DNA of 5,623 nucleotides from the NCBI GenBank assembly GCA_030642865.1, contig DAOWMW010000101.1, positions 1 through 5,623 of the forward strand, written 5' to 3'. Below, piece by piece: positions 1 through 5,623 of the stretch; within the stretch, counting starts at the first letter, position 1; each line of letters opens with the position of its first letter. The position numbers and the translations under genes were made by a program. The notes under the pieces were generated by a model. It made no database searches and was not told the origin of the DNA. It worked only from the letters and a program-made list of their open reading frames with translations. Origin of the DNA: Desulfobacteraceae bacterium. GTDB lineage: Bacteria > Desulfobacterota > Desulfobacteria > Desulfobacterales > BuS5.

Positions 1-162
1 CTCGGGGAGAATAATAATGTTGCAGATGCGATTGCAGCGGCCAGGTCATCAGATATTGTTACAGTGATGCCCGTTGTTGAAAAGCGTAAAACAGGAACCT
101 ATGTCGTGATTCCTCAAAAAGCGGGATACGCAGTAACTGAAGGCCTTTTGGTGGTTCCTTGA
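1..162 (+). CDS. C-terminal end of an unidentified protein (partial, 5' end outside window)
   Basis: Frame 1 is open from the first base of the window to a TGA at 160-162, giving 53 residues that end in TEGLLVVP. The visible tail begins with an Ala-rich helix-like stretch (VADAIAAARSSD), followed by alternating hydrophobic residues (IVTVMPVVEKRKTGTYVVIP) that look like beta strands of a small globular domain. There is no membrane segment and no catalytic motif I can name, so the family stays unassigned. The stop lies one base before the ATG of the methyltransferase gene, so the two are probably co-transcribed and translationally coupled. That this is a real gene is supported by the uninterrupted frame, the protein-like composition and the tight junction. 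Its function cannot be judged from this fragment. Confidence 0.65.
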   Translation, partial: LGENNNVADAIAAARSSDIVTVMPVVEKRKTGTYVVIPQKAGYAVTEGLLVVP

Positions 163-163
163 A

Positions 164-1351
164 ATGAAAAAGAGAACCACAGCATTTGAAAAAAGAATAA
201 AAAGGCAGGTTACATCGAGAAAACAGAGGTTTTTTGTCTCGGTAACCCCGGGCCTCACAAAGCTCTGTTTTAACGAACTCAAATCGATTGGTCTGTCATC
301 TAATGAAATATCAATAACCTCTGGAGGTGTTGAATTCTCGGGTTTTCTCCATGACTGTTACCGCGCAAATCTCCATTTGCGGACAGCCAGCAGAATTTTA
401 ATGAGAATAACAGATTTTAAGGCTTCCAACTTTAGAACTCTTGATAAAAAAATTTCAAATATCCCCTGGGAGCTCTATTTAAAGCCGGAAGTTTCCCTTC
501 AAATTTCTGTGAGCTGTAAAACCTCCAGGCTTTATCATAGCGGGGGGATTTCGGAACATGTTGAAAATGGAATTTATAAAAGACTTTCAGCAATTTTTAA
601 GGAGACCAGGATCGGTTTTGATGAAAAAAAATCGCAACTTCTTTTTGTGAGAATTATTAACGACAGAGTAACATTTTCTTTTGACAGCTCAGGAGAAAAC
701 CTGCACAAACGGAACATAAAGACAAATTGGTCTGCTTCACCTCTTCGTGAGACACTCGCATGTGCGGCGCTTAAATTTTCAGGCTACACAAAAGATATTC
801 CCCTTATTGACCCCATGTGCGGAACAGGAACTTTTTCTCTTGAATCTGCTCTAATCGCTTCAAACATCCCTCCTGGCCTATATAGAAGTTTTTCATTCAT
901 GAACTGGCCCTGTTTCAGGCAGACCAGATATAAACAGATTCTAAGGGAAGCCCAAAAAGAGATTATATTATCAAAAACTCCATCAATCTTTGCGTCGGAT
1001 AAAGATATAAAATCAACATCTGCATTTTCAGAAACTCTTAAAGGATATGATTTTTCAGAACTTATCAATATTCATACCAGGGATTTTTTTGAATTTTTAC
1101 CGGAAAAATTGACTAATCAAAAAGGACTTGTGGTTTTTAATCCACCATACGGACTTCGGCTGGGCTCCGTTAAGGAAAGTGAAAAAACATTTTTTTCCAT
1201 AATGGATAAACTGGGAAAAGATTACAAAGGGTGGCGTTTTGGAATAATTGTTCCGCAAATAAAACTGATTAGAAAAGTACCTTTTAAGGCCAGTTCCCAT
1301 CCTTTTTCCCATGGGGGCCTTGAACTTTATTATTTGACTGGAAGGGTTTAA
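164..1351 (+). CDS. THUMP-domain class I SAM-dependent RNA methyltransferase (RlmL-type, COG0116)
   Basis: Encodes 395 residues. A basic N-terminal tail (about 1-22) leads into the ferredoxin-like and THUMP RNA-binding region (about 23-180), which includes the family-like stretch LYHSGGISEHV at 123-133. The linker HKR (181-183) followed by SPLRETLACAAL (192-203) is typical of the family. The Rossmann-fold methyltransferase domain follows, with the SAM-binding motif DPMCGTGT at 216-223, the acidic ASDKD at 277-281 and the catalytic motif IV NPPYG at 326-330. Family members such as the N-terminal half of E. coli RlmL make N2-methylguanosine in 23S rRNA; older annotations often call them N6-adenine DNA methylases, which the THUMP domain argues against. 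The E. coli RlmK half is absent, so this is the single-activity form. The ATG lies one base after the preceding stop, with GGTGG at 150-154 as a weak ribosome site; no later Met is a credible start. The exact target nucleotide is inferred from the family. Confidence 0.93.
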   Translation: MKKRTTAFEKRIKRQVTSRKQRFFVSVTPGLTKLCFNELKSIGLSSNEISITSGGVEFSGFLHDCYRANLHLRTASRILMRITDFKASNFRTLDKKISNIPWELYLKPEVSLQISVSCKTSRLYHSGGISEHVENGIYKRLSAIFKETRIGFDEKKSQLLFVRIINDRVTFSFDSSGENLHKRNIKTNWSASPLRETLACAALKFSGYTKDIPLIDPMCGTGTFSLESALIASNIPPGLYRSFSFMNWPCFRQTRYKQILREAQKEIILSKTPSIFASDKDIKSTSAFSETLKGYDFSELINIHTRDFFEFLPEKLTNQKGLVVFNPPYGLRLGSVKESEKTFFSIMDKLGKDYKGWRFGIIVPQIKLIRKVPFKASSHPFSHGGLELYYLTGRV

Positions 1352-1391
1352 TTTCGGAGTACAGACATTGTGTTTTTTTTAATATTATTTG

Positions 1392-1428
1392 GGCATTAGA
1401 AAAATTGAACACACGCAATTTTTATGCC
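1392..1428 (+). terminator. Possible weak hairpin terminator after the methyltransferase gene
   Basis: GGCAT (1392-1396) pairs with ATGCC (1424-1428), and AAAAATTG (1400-1407) pairs with CAATTTTT (1416-1423). This gives 13 base pairs with a 3-base bulge (TAG) on the left arm and an 8-base loop. The hairpin lies 40 bases after the methyltransferase stop, in the gap between convergent genes. The stem is mostly A/T and is followed by TTGTAATTATTT rather than a clean T run, so efficiency is doubtful. A T8 run at 1373-1380 lies before the hairpin and has no stem of its own. Confidence 0.35.
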
Positions 1429-1458
1429 TTGTAATTATTTCAAATAGTTAGATGTATT

Positions 1459-1490
1459 GTAACTACTCAGCTAATTACGTAAGCAGTTAG
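1459..1490. repeat. Imperfect inverted repeat around the palindrome TTACGTAA
   Basis: TAACTACT (1460-1467) pairs with AGCAGTTA (1482-1489) at 7 of 8 positions. The loop region includes most of the perfect 8-base palindrome TTACGTAA (1475-1482). GTAACTACTCAGCT (1459-1472) is 12/14 identical to GTAAATACTCAACT at 5374-5387, on the far side of the ABC operon, where TTACGTAA also recurs (5370-5377). No T run follows on either strand, so a terminator role is not supported. It may be a remnant of a dispersed intergenic repeat. Confidence 0.3.
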
Positions 1491-1552
1491 GATCGTGAAT
1501 TTATTTCATCCCCAATCCTTACGCATTTTTTACATAAAAAACAACAAAAGAG

Positions 1553-3562
1553 TCAAATCCAGGTTCCAATGTCTGATTTACAGCTGCTATAATAGGATTC
1601 CCCTTGTTTCATTAAATAATGATGGGTTCCTGATTCTATTATTTTTCCTTTTTTTAATACCATTATCCTGTCAGAATTCCGTGCTGTTGAAAGCCTGTGC
1701 GCCACAATAAGACAGGTTCTGTTTTTCATCAGACTGGCAAGGGCCAGGGTTATTTCTTCTTCTGTTTTTGAATCAATATAGGATGTTGCCTCGTCTAACA
1801 GCAAAAGATCCGGGTTATATATAAATGCTCTGGCAATCGATATTAGCTGCCGCTGGCCGCTGGATAACGACTTTCCCCCTTCCAAGAGTCGGGTGTCAAG
1901 CCCGTTAGTGAGCCTGCTTATCAGGCTGCTGCACCCTGATGCTTCAAGGAGTTTTTTTAACACTTCTTCGGCAATATTTGTATCTGGTGGAATAATATTT
2001 TCCCGAATGGTTCCTGAAAACAAAAATGGTTCCTGGGTAACTATTGCAATTTTTGATCTCAGCGCTGAAAGATCAAAAGTATTAATATCAGTCCCGTTAA
2101 TTAAAATTCTGCCGGAATCGGGGATGTAAAATCTTAAAATAAGATTGATAAGGGATGTTTTCCCCGAGCCTGTGGGGCCAACAAGGGCGAATTTTTCTTT
2201 TCTTTTGATTTTAAATGAAACTTTTTCAAGAACAGGTTCATCTTTTATATACATAAAGGATACATTTTCAAATTCCACGCTATCAATTCTGTTGATAACC
2301 GTTTTTTTCAGAGGATCTCCATTCCTTCCACGGGGTGTCACCCTCTTATCTTCCATATCCTCATCATTTAAAATCAGAAAAAGTTTTTCCGCCGATGCCA
2401 TTGCATTCTGCATGATATTATATTTTTCAGCGATATCCCGTAATGGTGTGAAAAACATCTTTATATAGGATATAAATGCCACCAGGGATCCCAGGGTAAG
2501 GGTTTCGGAAACGACTTTCCCTCCTCCGTAGTATATAAGAATGGCAAGTGCTGTGGAAGCAAATATTTCGATTGCGGGCATGAATAATGCGAAAATATGA
2601 ATTTGTTTTATTGCTGCAGTATAATTTTCGTGATTCAACTTTATAAATGACTGATAATTTTCTTTTTCCTGTAAAAAAAGCTGGATAACCTTGATACCCT
2701 CTGTGGTTTCAGCGAATCTTCCATTGATTTCAGCCAGTTTTGTGCGTAAATCCCTGAAAACATCCCTTGCCAGCCCGGAAAAATATATTGAGATATAAAA
2801 AACAAAGGGGATAATGGAAAAAGATATAAGAGCAAGTTCCCAGTTAATGGAGATAAGAAGAATTGCAATCCCGATTAACAGGAAAAAATCCTTGAAAACA
2901 AATGTAATAATCGAAGTAAAAAGTTCATACATGTTCTGAACATCGTTTGTAACTCGTGTTACAAGGCGGGCAACAGGATTGAGAGCAAAAAAACTGACAG
3001 GGAGGTTCATGATATGTTTAAACAGATTTGCCCGGAGATCATGCATGACCATTTGCCCTGTATATTCCATGATAATAACCTGAAAAAAATTTAAAAAAAA
3101 ATTAATAAATATAAGGGCAATAAAGAGTATACAAATATGCTTTAACCCTGACAGATTATCTTTGTGTAATATCTGTAAATCTTTTTTGTCGAGGAGATCA
3201 AGATTTTCATGGGATATGAAGGCAAAAGACTGATGAATTTCAAAAAGTTCTGGATATTTTTCTATTATTTCCCTGAATTTTTGTCTGGTTGTATCTGTTT
3301 TAAGGTATCTTTTTTTATCTCTTATTATTCCACTTATGGTCGGGTCCAGGGGCTCCGATGGGGGCATAATATAGCGGTCAATTGCTATTTTGGTGATATA
3401 GGGGAGTGAAAGCTCCACCCCGGTTATGAATATAACCAGAACCATTGATCCTGCCAGCATGGAAAGATAAGGTTTTATAAAGGGGTAAAGCCCTTTTAGC
3501 AGGTTGATATCATAGGTTTTTCCCACCTGTTTTTCTTCTGAATACCCATAATCAAAACGCAT
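1553..3562 (-). CDS. Heterodimeric ABC exporter, catalytic-Glu half-transporter with extracellular domain (BmrD/YheH/MdlB-like)
   Basis: Encodes a 669-residue membrane-ATPase fusion. TM1 is at about 35-62 and TM2-TM6 at about 140-165, 217-238, 243-263, 322-346 and 357-380. The first intracellular loop carries VARLVTRVTNDV (197-208), typical of the MdlB/YheH branch. The ATPase domain (about 427-669) has A-loop Tyr438, Walker A GPTGSGKT (462-469), Q-loop Gln510, signature LSSGQ (566-570), Walker B LLLLDE with Asp590 and catalytic Glu591, D-loop SYID (594-597) and H-loop His622. The signature departs from LSGGQ, as in subunits that complete a degenerate ATP site. A hydrophilic insertion at about 64-138 between TM1 and TM2 should lie outside the membrane, matching in position and approximate size the extracellular domain of Bacillus BmrD, which is also about 670 residues. 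The ATG abuts the stop of the preceding partner gene and has AGGAA six bases upstream. Drug or lipid-like export is inferred from the family; the substrate is unknown. Confidence 0.94.
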   Translation of the reverse strand: MRFDYGYSEEKQVGKTYDINLLKGLYPFIKPYLSMLAGSMVLVIFITGVELSLPYITKIAIDRYIMPPSEPLDPTISGIIRDKKRYLKTDTTRQKFREIIEKYPELFEIHQSFAFISHENLDLLDKKDLQILHKDNLSGLKHICILFIALIFINFFLNFFQVIIMEYTGQMVMHDLRANLFKHIMNLPVSFFALNPVARLVTRVTNDVQNMYELFTSIITFVFKDFFLLIGIAILLISINWELALISFSIIPFVFYISIYFSGLARDVFRDLRTKLAEINGRFAETTEGIKVIQLFLQEKENYQSFIKLNHENYTAAIKQIHIFALFMPAIEIFASTALAILIYYGGGKVVSETLTLGSLVAFISYIKMFFTPLRDIAEKYNIMQNAMASAEKLFLILNDEDMEDKRVTPRGRNGDPLKKTVINRIDSVEFENVSFMYIKDEPVLEKVSFKIKRKEKFALVGPTGSGKTSLINLILRFYIPDSGRILINGTDINTFDLSALRSKIAIVTQEPFLFSGTIRENIIPPDTNIAEEVLKKLLEASGCSSLISRLTNGLDTRLLEGGKSLSSGQRQLISIARAFIYNPDLLLLDEATSYIDSKTEEEITLALASLMKNRTCLIVAHRLSTARNSDRIMVLKKGKIIESGTHHYLMKQGESYYSSCKSDIGTWI

Positions 3563-5287
3563 CTATATTTCCTGTAGTCTGAATACTGTCGTGTAATAGT
3601 TATTTTTTTCAATCAGGCTTAAATGGGTTCCTGATTCTATAATCCGCCCATCTTCCATTGAAATAATTTCATCTGCAAAATTGACCGCGTAAATACGATG
3701 CGACGCAATGATGATGGTTTTTTCCCCAGATTTTTTCATAATATTTTCAATTATAATATTTGCAGTTTTCAGATCAACCTGACTAACAGGATCATCCAGT
3801 ATCAGTACGGGGGCATCGTGTAAAAAAGCCCTGGCAAGGGCTACTCTCTGTTTTTGTCCCCCTGAAAGGATTACGCCTTTTTCCCCCACTATGGTTTCAA
3901 AACCATTTTTAAGAGCTGCCATGTCATCGTATAAAGATGCCTCTTTGGCAGCTTTCACCAGGGCGGATTCATCTATATTTTTTTGTCCAAAAATAATATT
4001 TTCCCTAATGGTTCCTGCAAATAAAAAGGGTTCCTGGGGTACAAAGGAAATATTTTTTCTTAAATCCTTCACTTTAATCCTCTTTATATCAATACCGTCA
4101 AGGAGTATTTCTCCCCCTCCTGCATCATATATTCTTGGAATAAGGTTAAGGAGTGTTGTTTTTCCGCTTCCAGGGGGGCCCACAACACCCAGAATTTTTC
4201 CATGTTTTATTTTTATATTAATATCTGACATGGCAAATTCCCTGGTGTTGGAATAAGAGAAAAGAACATTTTTAAAACAAATATCCCCCATGGCCCGGTT
4301 AAGGGAAACAGCTTGGGGAGAATCTTTGATTTCAGGGGTTACCCGGAGCAGGTCATCGATTCTGTCAAGGGATGCTCTGCCCCTCTGAATAAGGTTTATA
4401 AGCCATCCTGCTGCCATCATTGGCCATGACAAAAGAGCAAGGTAACTGATAAATGCCACAAAGTCACCAGGGGTTATATCCATCTGCATTGTTTTTTTAC
4501 CCCCCACATAGAGTACAATGGCAAGGCTTAAATTGGAAAGGAGAACCAGCATTGGAAAAAAAGAACCTATGATTTTCACCAGGGAAATATTTTTTTTTAC
4601 ATAATTTTTTGAAATTAAATCAAATTGTAATGCAGCCTCTTTTTCTCTGGTATAGGCTTTGATTATTCGTATTCCGGAAAATTTTTCCCTTGCTGATTCC
4701 GTCATATCCGAAAATGTTTTTTGGATATCCATGTAGAGAGCATGCATTTTTTTCGTAAAAAAACGGGAAAAGAATATTAATGCTGTCATTGGAAAAATAA
4801 CCATTAGCGTTAATCTGATGTTGATGTATCCCATAAAAATGATGGATGCACCCCCAAGAGTAACAGCATCTGTCAGGGCGACAATCCCCATACCTGTTGC
4901 CATCCGGATATTCATGATATCATTGGTGGCATGGGCCATTAAGTTCCCTGTTTTTGTTTTATCAAAATATGAAGAAGAGAGTGTCTGGATATGAAAAAAG
5001 AGTCTGTTTCGCAGTCCTTCTTCAATTTTTCTCGACAGCCCAATAAGGGAGAGCCTCCAGATATACCGGAACAATCCTATTAATACTGCACACCCTGTAA
5101 TATAAAGTGCATAAATCAGTAATTCCTTTGTCCCTGCCTGAAACGTGGAAATATCGTCGATGGCCCATTTTATGATCCTGGGGATAATCAGTTGTAAAAA
5201 ATCGACAATAATCAGGCATAACATGCCAAAAATTGCGACGAACAGGTTACCTTTTAAATAGGGTGCAATCAGTTTTACAGATGACAT
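3563..5287 (-). CDS. Heterodimeric ABC exporter, degenerate-site half-transporter (BmrC/YheI/MdlA-like)
   Basis: Encodes 574 residues from the ATG at 5287. The frame extends six codons further to a TTG at 5305, but the candidate promoter would start transcription about there, and MSSVKLIAPYL is a normal start for this family. Six membrane helices lie at about 15-36, 55-77, 133-155, 159-177, 239-263 and 274-300. The loop motif TGNLMAHATNDIMNIRMATG (113-132) is characteristic of the YheI/MdlA branch. The ATPase domain (about 335-574) has A-loop Tyr345, Walker A GPPGSGKT (370-377), Q-loop Gln418, signature LSGGQ (474-478), Walker B LILDD (495-499), D-loop SQVD (502-505) and H-loop His530. Asp499 replaces the catalytic Glu, so this subunit's own nucleotide site should hydrolyse ATP poorly, while its intact signature completes the partner's active site. 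It is first in a two-gene operon; its TAG (3563-3565) touches the next ATG. A protein this complete is unlikely to be decaying. The substrate is unknown. Confidence 0.94.
   Translation of the reverse strand: MSSVKLIAPYLKGNLFVAIFGMLCLIIVDFLQLIIPRIIKWAIDDISTFQAGTKELLIYALYITGCAVLIGLFRYIWRLSLIGLSRKIEEGLRNRLFFHIQTLSSSYFDKTKTGNLMAHATNDIMNIRMATGMGIVALTDAVTLGGASIIFMGYINIRLTLMVIFPMTALIFFSRFFTKKMHALYMDIQKTFSDMTESAREKFSGIRIIKAYTREKEAALQFDLISKNYVKKNISLVKIIGSFFPMLVLLSNLSLAIVLYVGGKKTMQMDITPGDFVAFISYLALLSWPMMAAGWLINLIQRGRASLDRIDDLLRVTPEIKDSPQAVSLNRAMGDICFKNVLFSYSNTREFAMSDINIKIKHGKILGVVGPPGSGKTTLLNLIPRIYDAGGGEILLDGIDIKRIKVKDLRKNISFVPQEPFLFAGTIRENIIFGQKNIDESALVKAAKEASLYDDMAALKNGFETIVGEKGVILSGGQKQRVALARAFLHDAPVLILDDPVSQVDLKTANIIIENIMKKSGEKTIIIASHRIYAVNFADEIISMEDGRIIESGTHLSLIEKNNYYTTVFRLQEI
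3569..3573 (-). promoter_or_regulatory. Ribosome binding site of the second ABC subunit, inside the end of the first
   Basis: AGGAA on the minus strand lies six bases ahead of the ATG at 3562-3560, within the last codons (LQEI) of the upstream gene. With the stop codon directly abutting the start, this arrangement suggests coupled translation that would help match the amounts of the two subunits. Confidence 0.6.
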
Positions 5288-5310
5288 ATAAGTTATTCTT
5301 ATCAATGTGA

Positions 5311-5339
5311 ATTGTAACTTTCAGTTGCAGTATTGTCCG
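5311..5339 (-). promoter_or_regulatory. Candidate sigma70 promoter of the ABC exporter operon
   Basis: Reading leftward, CGGACA (5339-5334, 4/6 match to TTGACA) is followed by a 17-base spacer and TACAAT (5316-5311, 5/6 match to TATAAT). Transcription would begin near 5304, leaving a leader of roughly 17 bases before the ATG at 5287. That would place the upstream TTG (5305) at or before the transcript start, supporting the shorter protein. The call rests on motif match and position only. Confidence 0.38.
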
Positions 5340-5427
5340 GTTAGGAAGCTGCGAAAAAAATCTTAAATTTTACGTAAATACTCAACTGGATAGAGAAAAG
5401 GTTGAAGATTATTCAGCAATGTCCGGT
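5334..5427 (+). repeat. Pair of direct repeats centred on TGTCCGGT
   Basis: TGTCCGGT occurs at 5334-5341 and 5420-5427, 86 bases apart in the same orientation. The context is loosely similar in both copies: a CAG or CAGC just before the octamer and a purine-rich run with TGCGAAAA or TGCAAAAA after it. The left copy overlaps the -35 box of the candidate promoter, so it could be a regulator site, or both copies could be remnants of an older repeat unit. Confidence 0.35.
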
Positions 5428-5482
5428 GAAAAAATTGCAAAAAGCAAAATACGGAAAGTTTAATTGTTTTTTCCGCTATTCC

Positions 5483-5602
5483 GAATAAATTTCTTGAATT
5501 TCTAAGTTTGCTTCGCCAAAATTGCGAAACTCGCTCGTGCCTCGCTCAAACAATCGCAATTTTTTGGCTACGCTGCACTAAGAAATTCTAAGAAATTTAT
5601 TC
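5483..5602. repeat. Long imperfect palindrome (about 120 bases), MITE- or REP-like
   Basis: The outer arms GAATAAATTTCTT (5483-5495) and AAGAAATTTATTC (5590-5602) are perfectly complementary over 13 bases. Further in, GAATTTCT (5496-5503) pairs with AGAAATTC (5581-5588), CTTCGCC (5511-5517) pairs partly with GGCTACG (5566-5572), and ATTGCGA (5521-5527) pairs with TCGCAAT (5554-5560). The central loop carries CTCGCTC twice in direct orientation (5530-5536 and 5541-5547). The arms align with only small bulges, so the whole can fold into one long hairpin. No protein is encoded inside. A mobile or dispersed palindromic element is the best reading. A terminator for a gene entering from beyond the right edge is an alternative. 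Confidence 0.7.
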
Positions 5603-5623
5603 AATACGCTACAAAAACAAGTA

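Larger units (their letters stand above)
5306..5482. other. Gene-free upstream region of the ABC operon
   Basis: This A/T-rich stretch has no convincing gene on either strand. It contains the candidate operon promoter, a repeated TGTCCGGT octamer (5334-5341 and 5420-5427) and a TTACGTAA palindrome (5370-5377). A 14-codon ATG frame at 5419-5463 on the plus strand overlaps the second octamer, has no good ribosome site and is not called as a gene. Together with the palindrome that follows, about 318 bases at the right edge hold no gene. Confidence 0.6.

Noticed and set aside
784..1312. Minus-strand open frames opposite the methyltransferase gene
   Set aside because: They lie fully inside a gene with clear SAM-binding and NPPY motifs and have no independent support.
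164..1351. Reading the methyltransferase as a DNA adenine methylase
   Set aside because: NPPY alone allows it, but the N-terminal THUMP-type region and the HKR...SPLRETLA linker point to the RNA-modifying RlmL family, with no restriction gene nearby.
1526..1541. A/T inverted repeat TTTTTTA-CA-TAAAAAA just beyond the ABC operon stop
   Set aside because: Stem of only A/T pairs with a 2-base loop; too weak and too easily produced by chance in A/T-rich DNA to call a terminator.
1893..2468. Plus-strand open frames opposite the ABC ATPase domain
   Set aside because: They mirror a gene with strong motif evidence on the other strand and show no protein-family features or ribosome sites.
5288..5305. 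TTG at 5305 as the start of the first ABC subunit
   Set aside because: No ribosome site is visible, the family normally begins close to the ATG-encoded MSSVKLIAPYL, and the candidate promoter places the transcript start at about this TTG. It remains possible if the promoter call is wrong.
5419..5463. Short plus-strand ATG frame of 14 codons
   Set aside because: Too short, no convincing ribosome site, and it overlaps the repeated octamer; nothing supports translation.
5530..5547. Two CTCGCTC copies as the start of a CRISPR or tandem array
   Set aside because: Only two 7-base copies in the loop of a palindrome, with no regular spacers.

Overview
The window is an ordinary bacterial chromosomal segment of moderately low GC. 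It has two gene blocks that converge on a 201-base gap. The left block runs rightward: the last 53 codons of an unidentified protein, then (1 base later) a complete THUMP-domain rRNA methyltransferase of the RlmL/COG0116 family. The right block runs leftward: two directly abutting ABC-exporter half-transporter genes. A gene-free stretch of about 318 bases closes the window and contains a striking imperfect palindrome of about 120 bases. The gene content fits a Gram-negative, possibly Desulfobacterota-like, bacterium, but this rests only on base composition and general impression; no lineage marker is present.

The two ABC genes almost certainly encode one heterodimeric exporter of the BmrC/BmrD (YheI/YheH), MdlA/MdlB, TM287/288 type. 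The motifs complement each other as expected for an asymmetric transporter. The first-translated subunit has Asp in place of the catalytic Walker B Glu but a perfect LSGGQ signature. The second has the catalytic Glu but an altered LSSGQ signature. One composite ATP site is therefore consensus and the other degenerate. The second subunit also has an insertion of about 75 residues between its first two membrane helices, in the place of the extracellular domain of BmrD. The stop codon of the first gene directly touches the ATG of the second, whose Shine-Dalgarno lies inside the end of the first, so coupled and roughly equal expression is likely. The transported substrate cannot be read from the sequence.

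Non-coding structure: a bulged hairpin after the methyltransferase may be a weak terminator. A candidate sigma70 promoter (CGGACA-N17-TACAAT, leftward) lies just ahead of the ABC operon and favours an ATG at 5287 over the longer TTG start at 5305. The -35 box lies in an 8-mer, TGTCCGGT, that is repeated about 86 bases upstream. Both gaps flanking the ABC operon share short motifs (GTAA-N-TACTCA-N-CT and TTACGTAA), which could be remnants of dispersed repeats. I found no RNA gene, CRISPR array, transposase or clearly new biological system.
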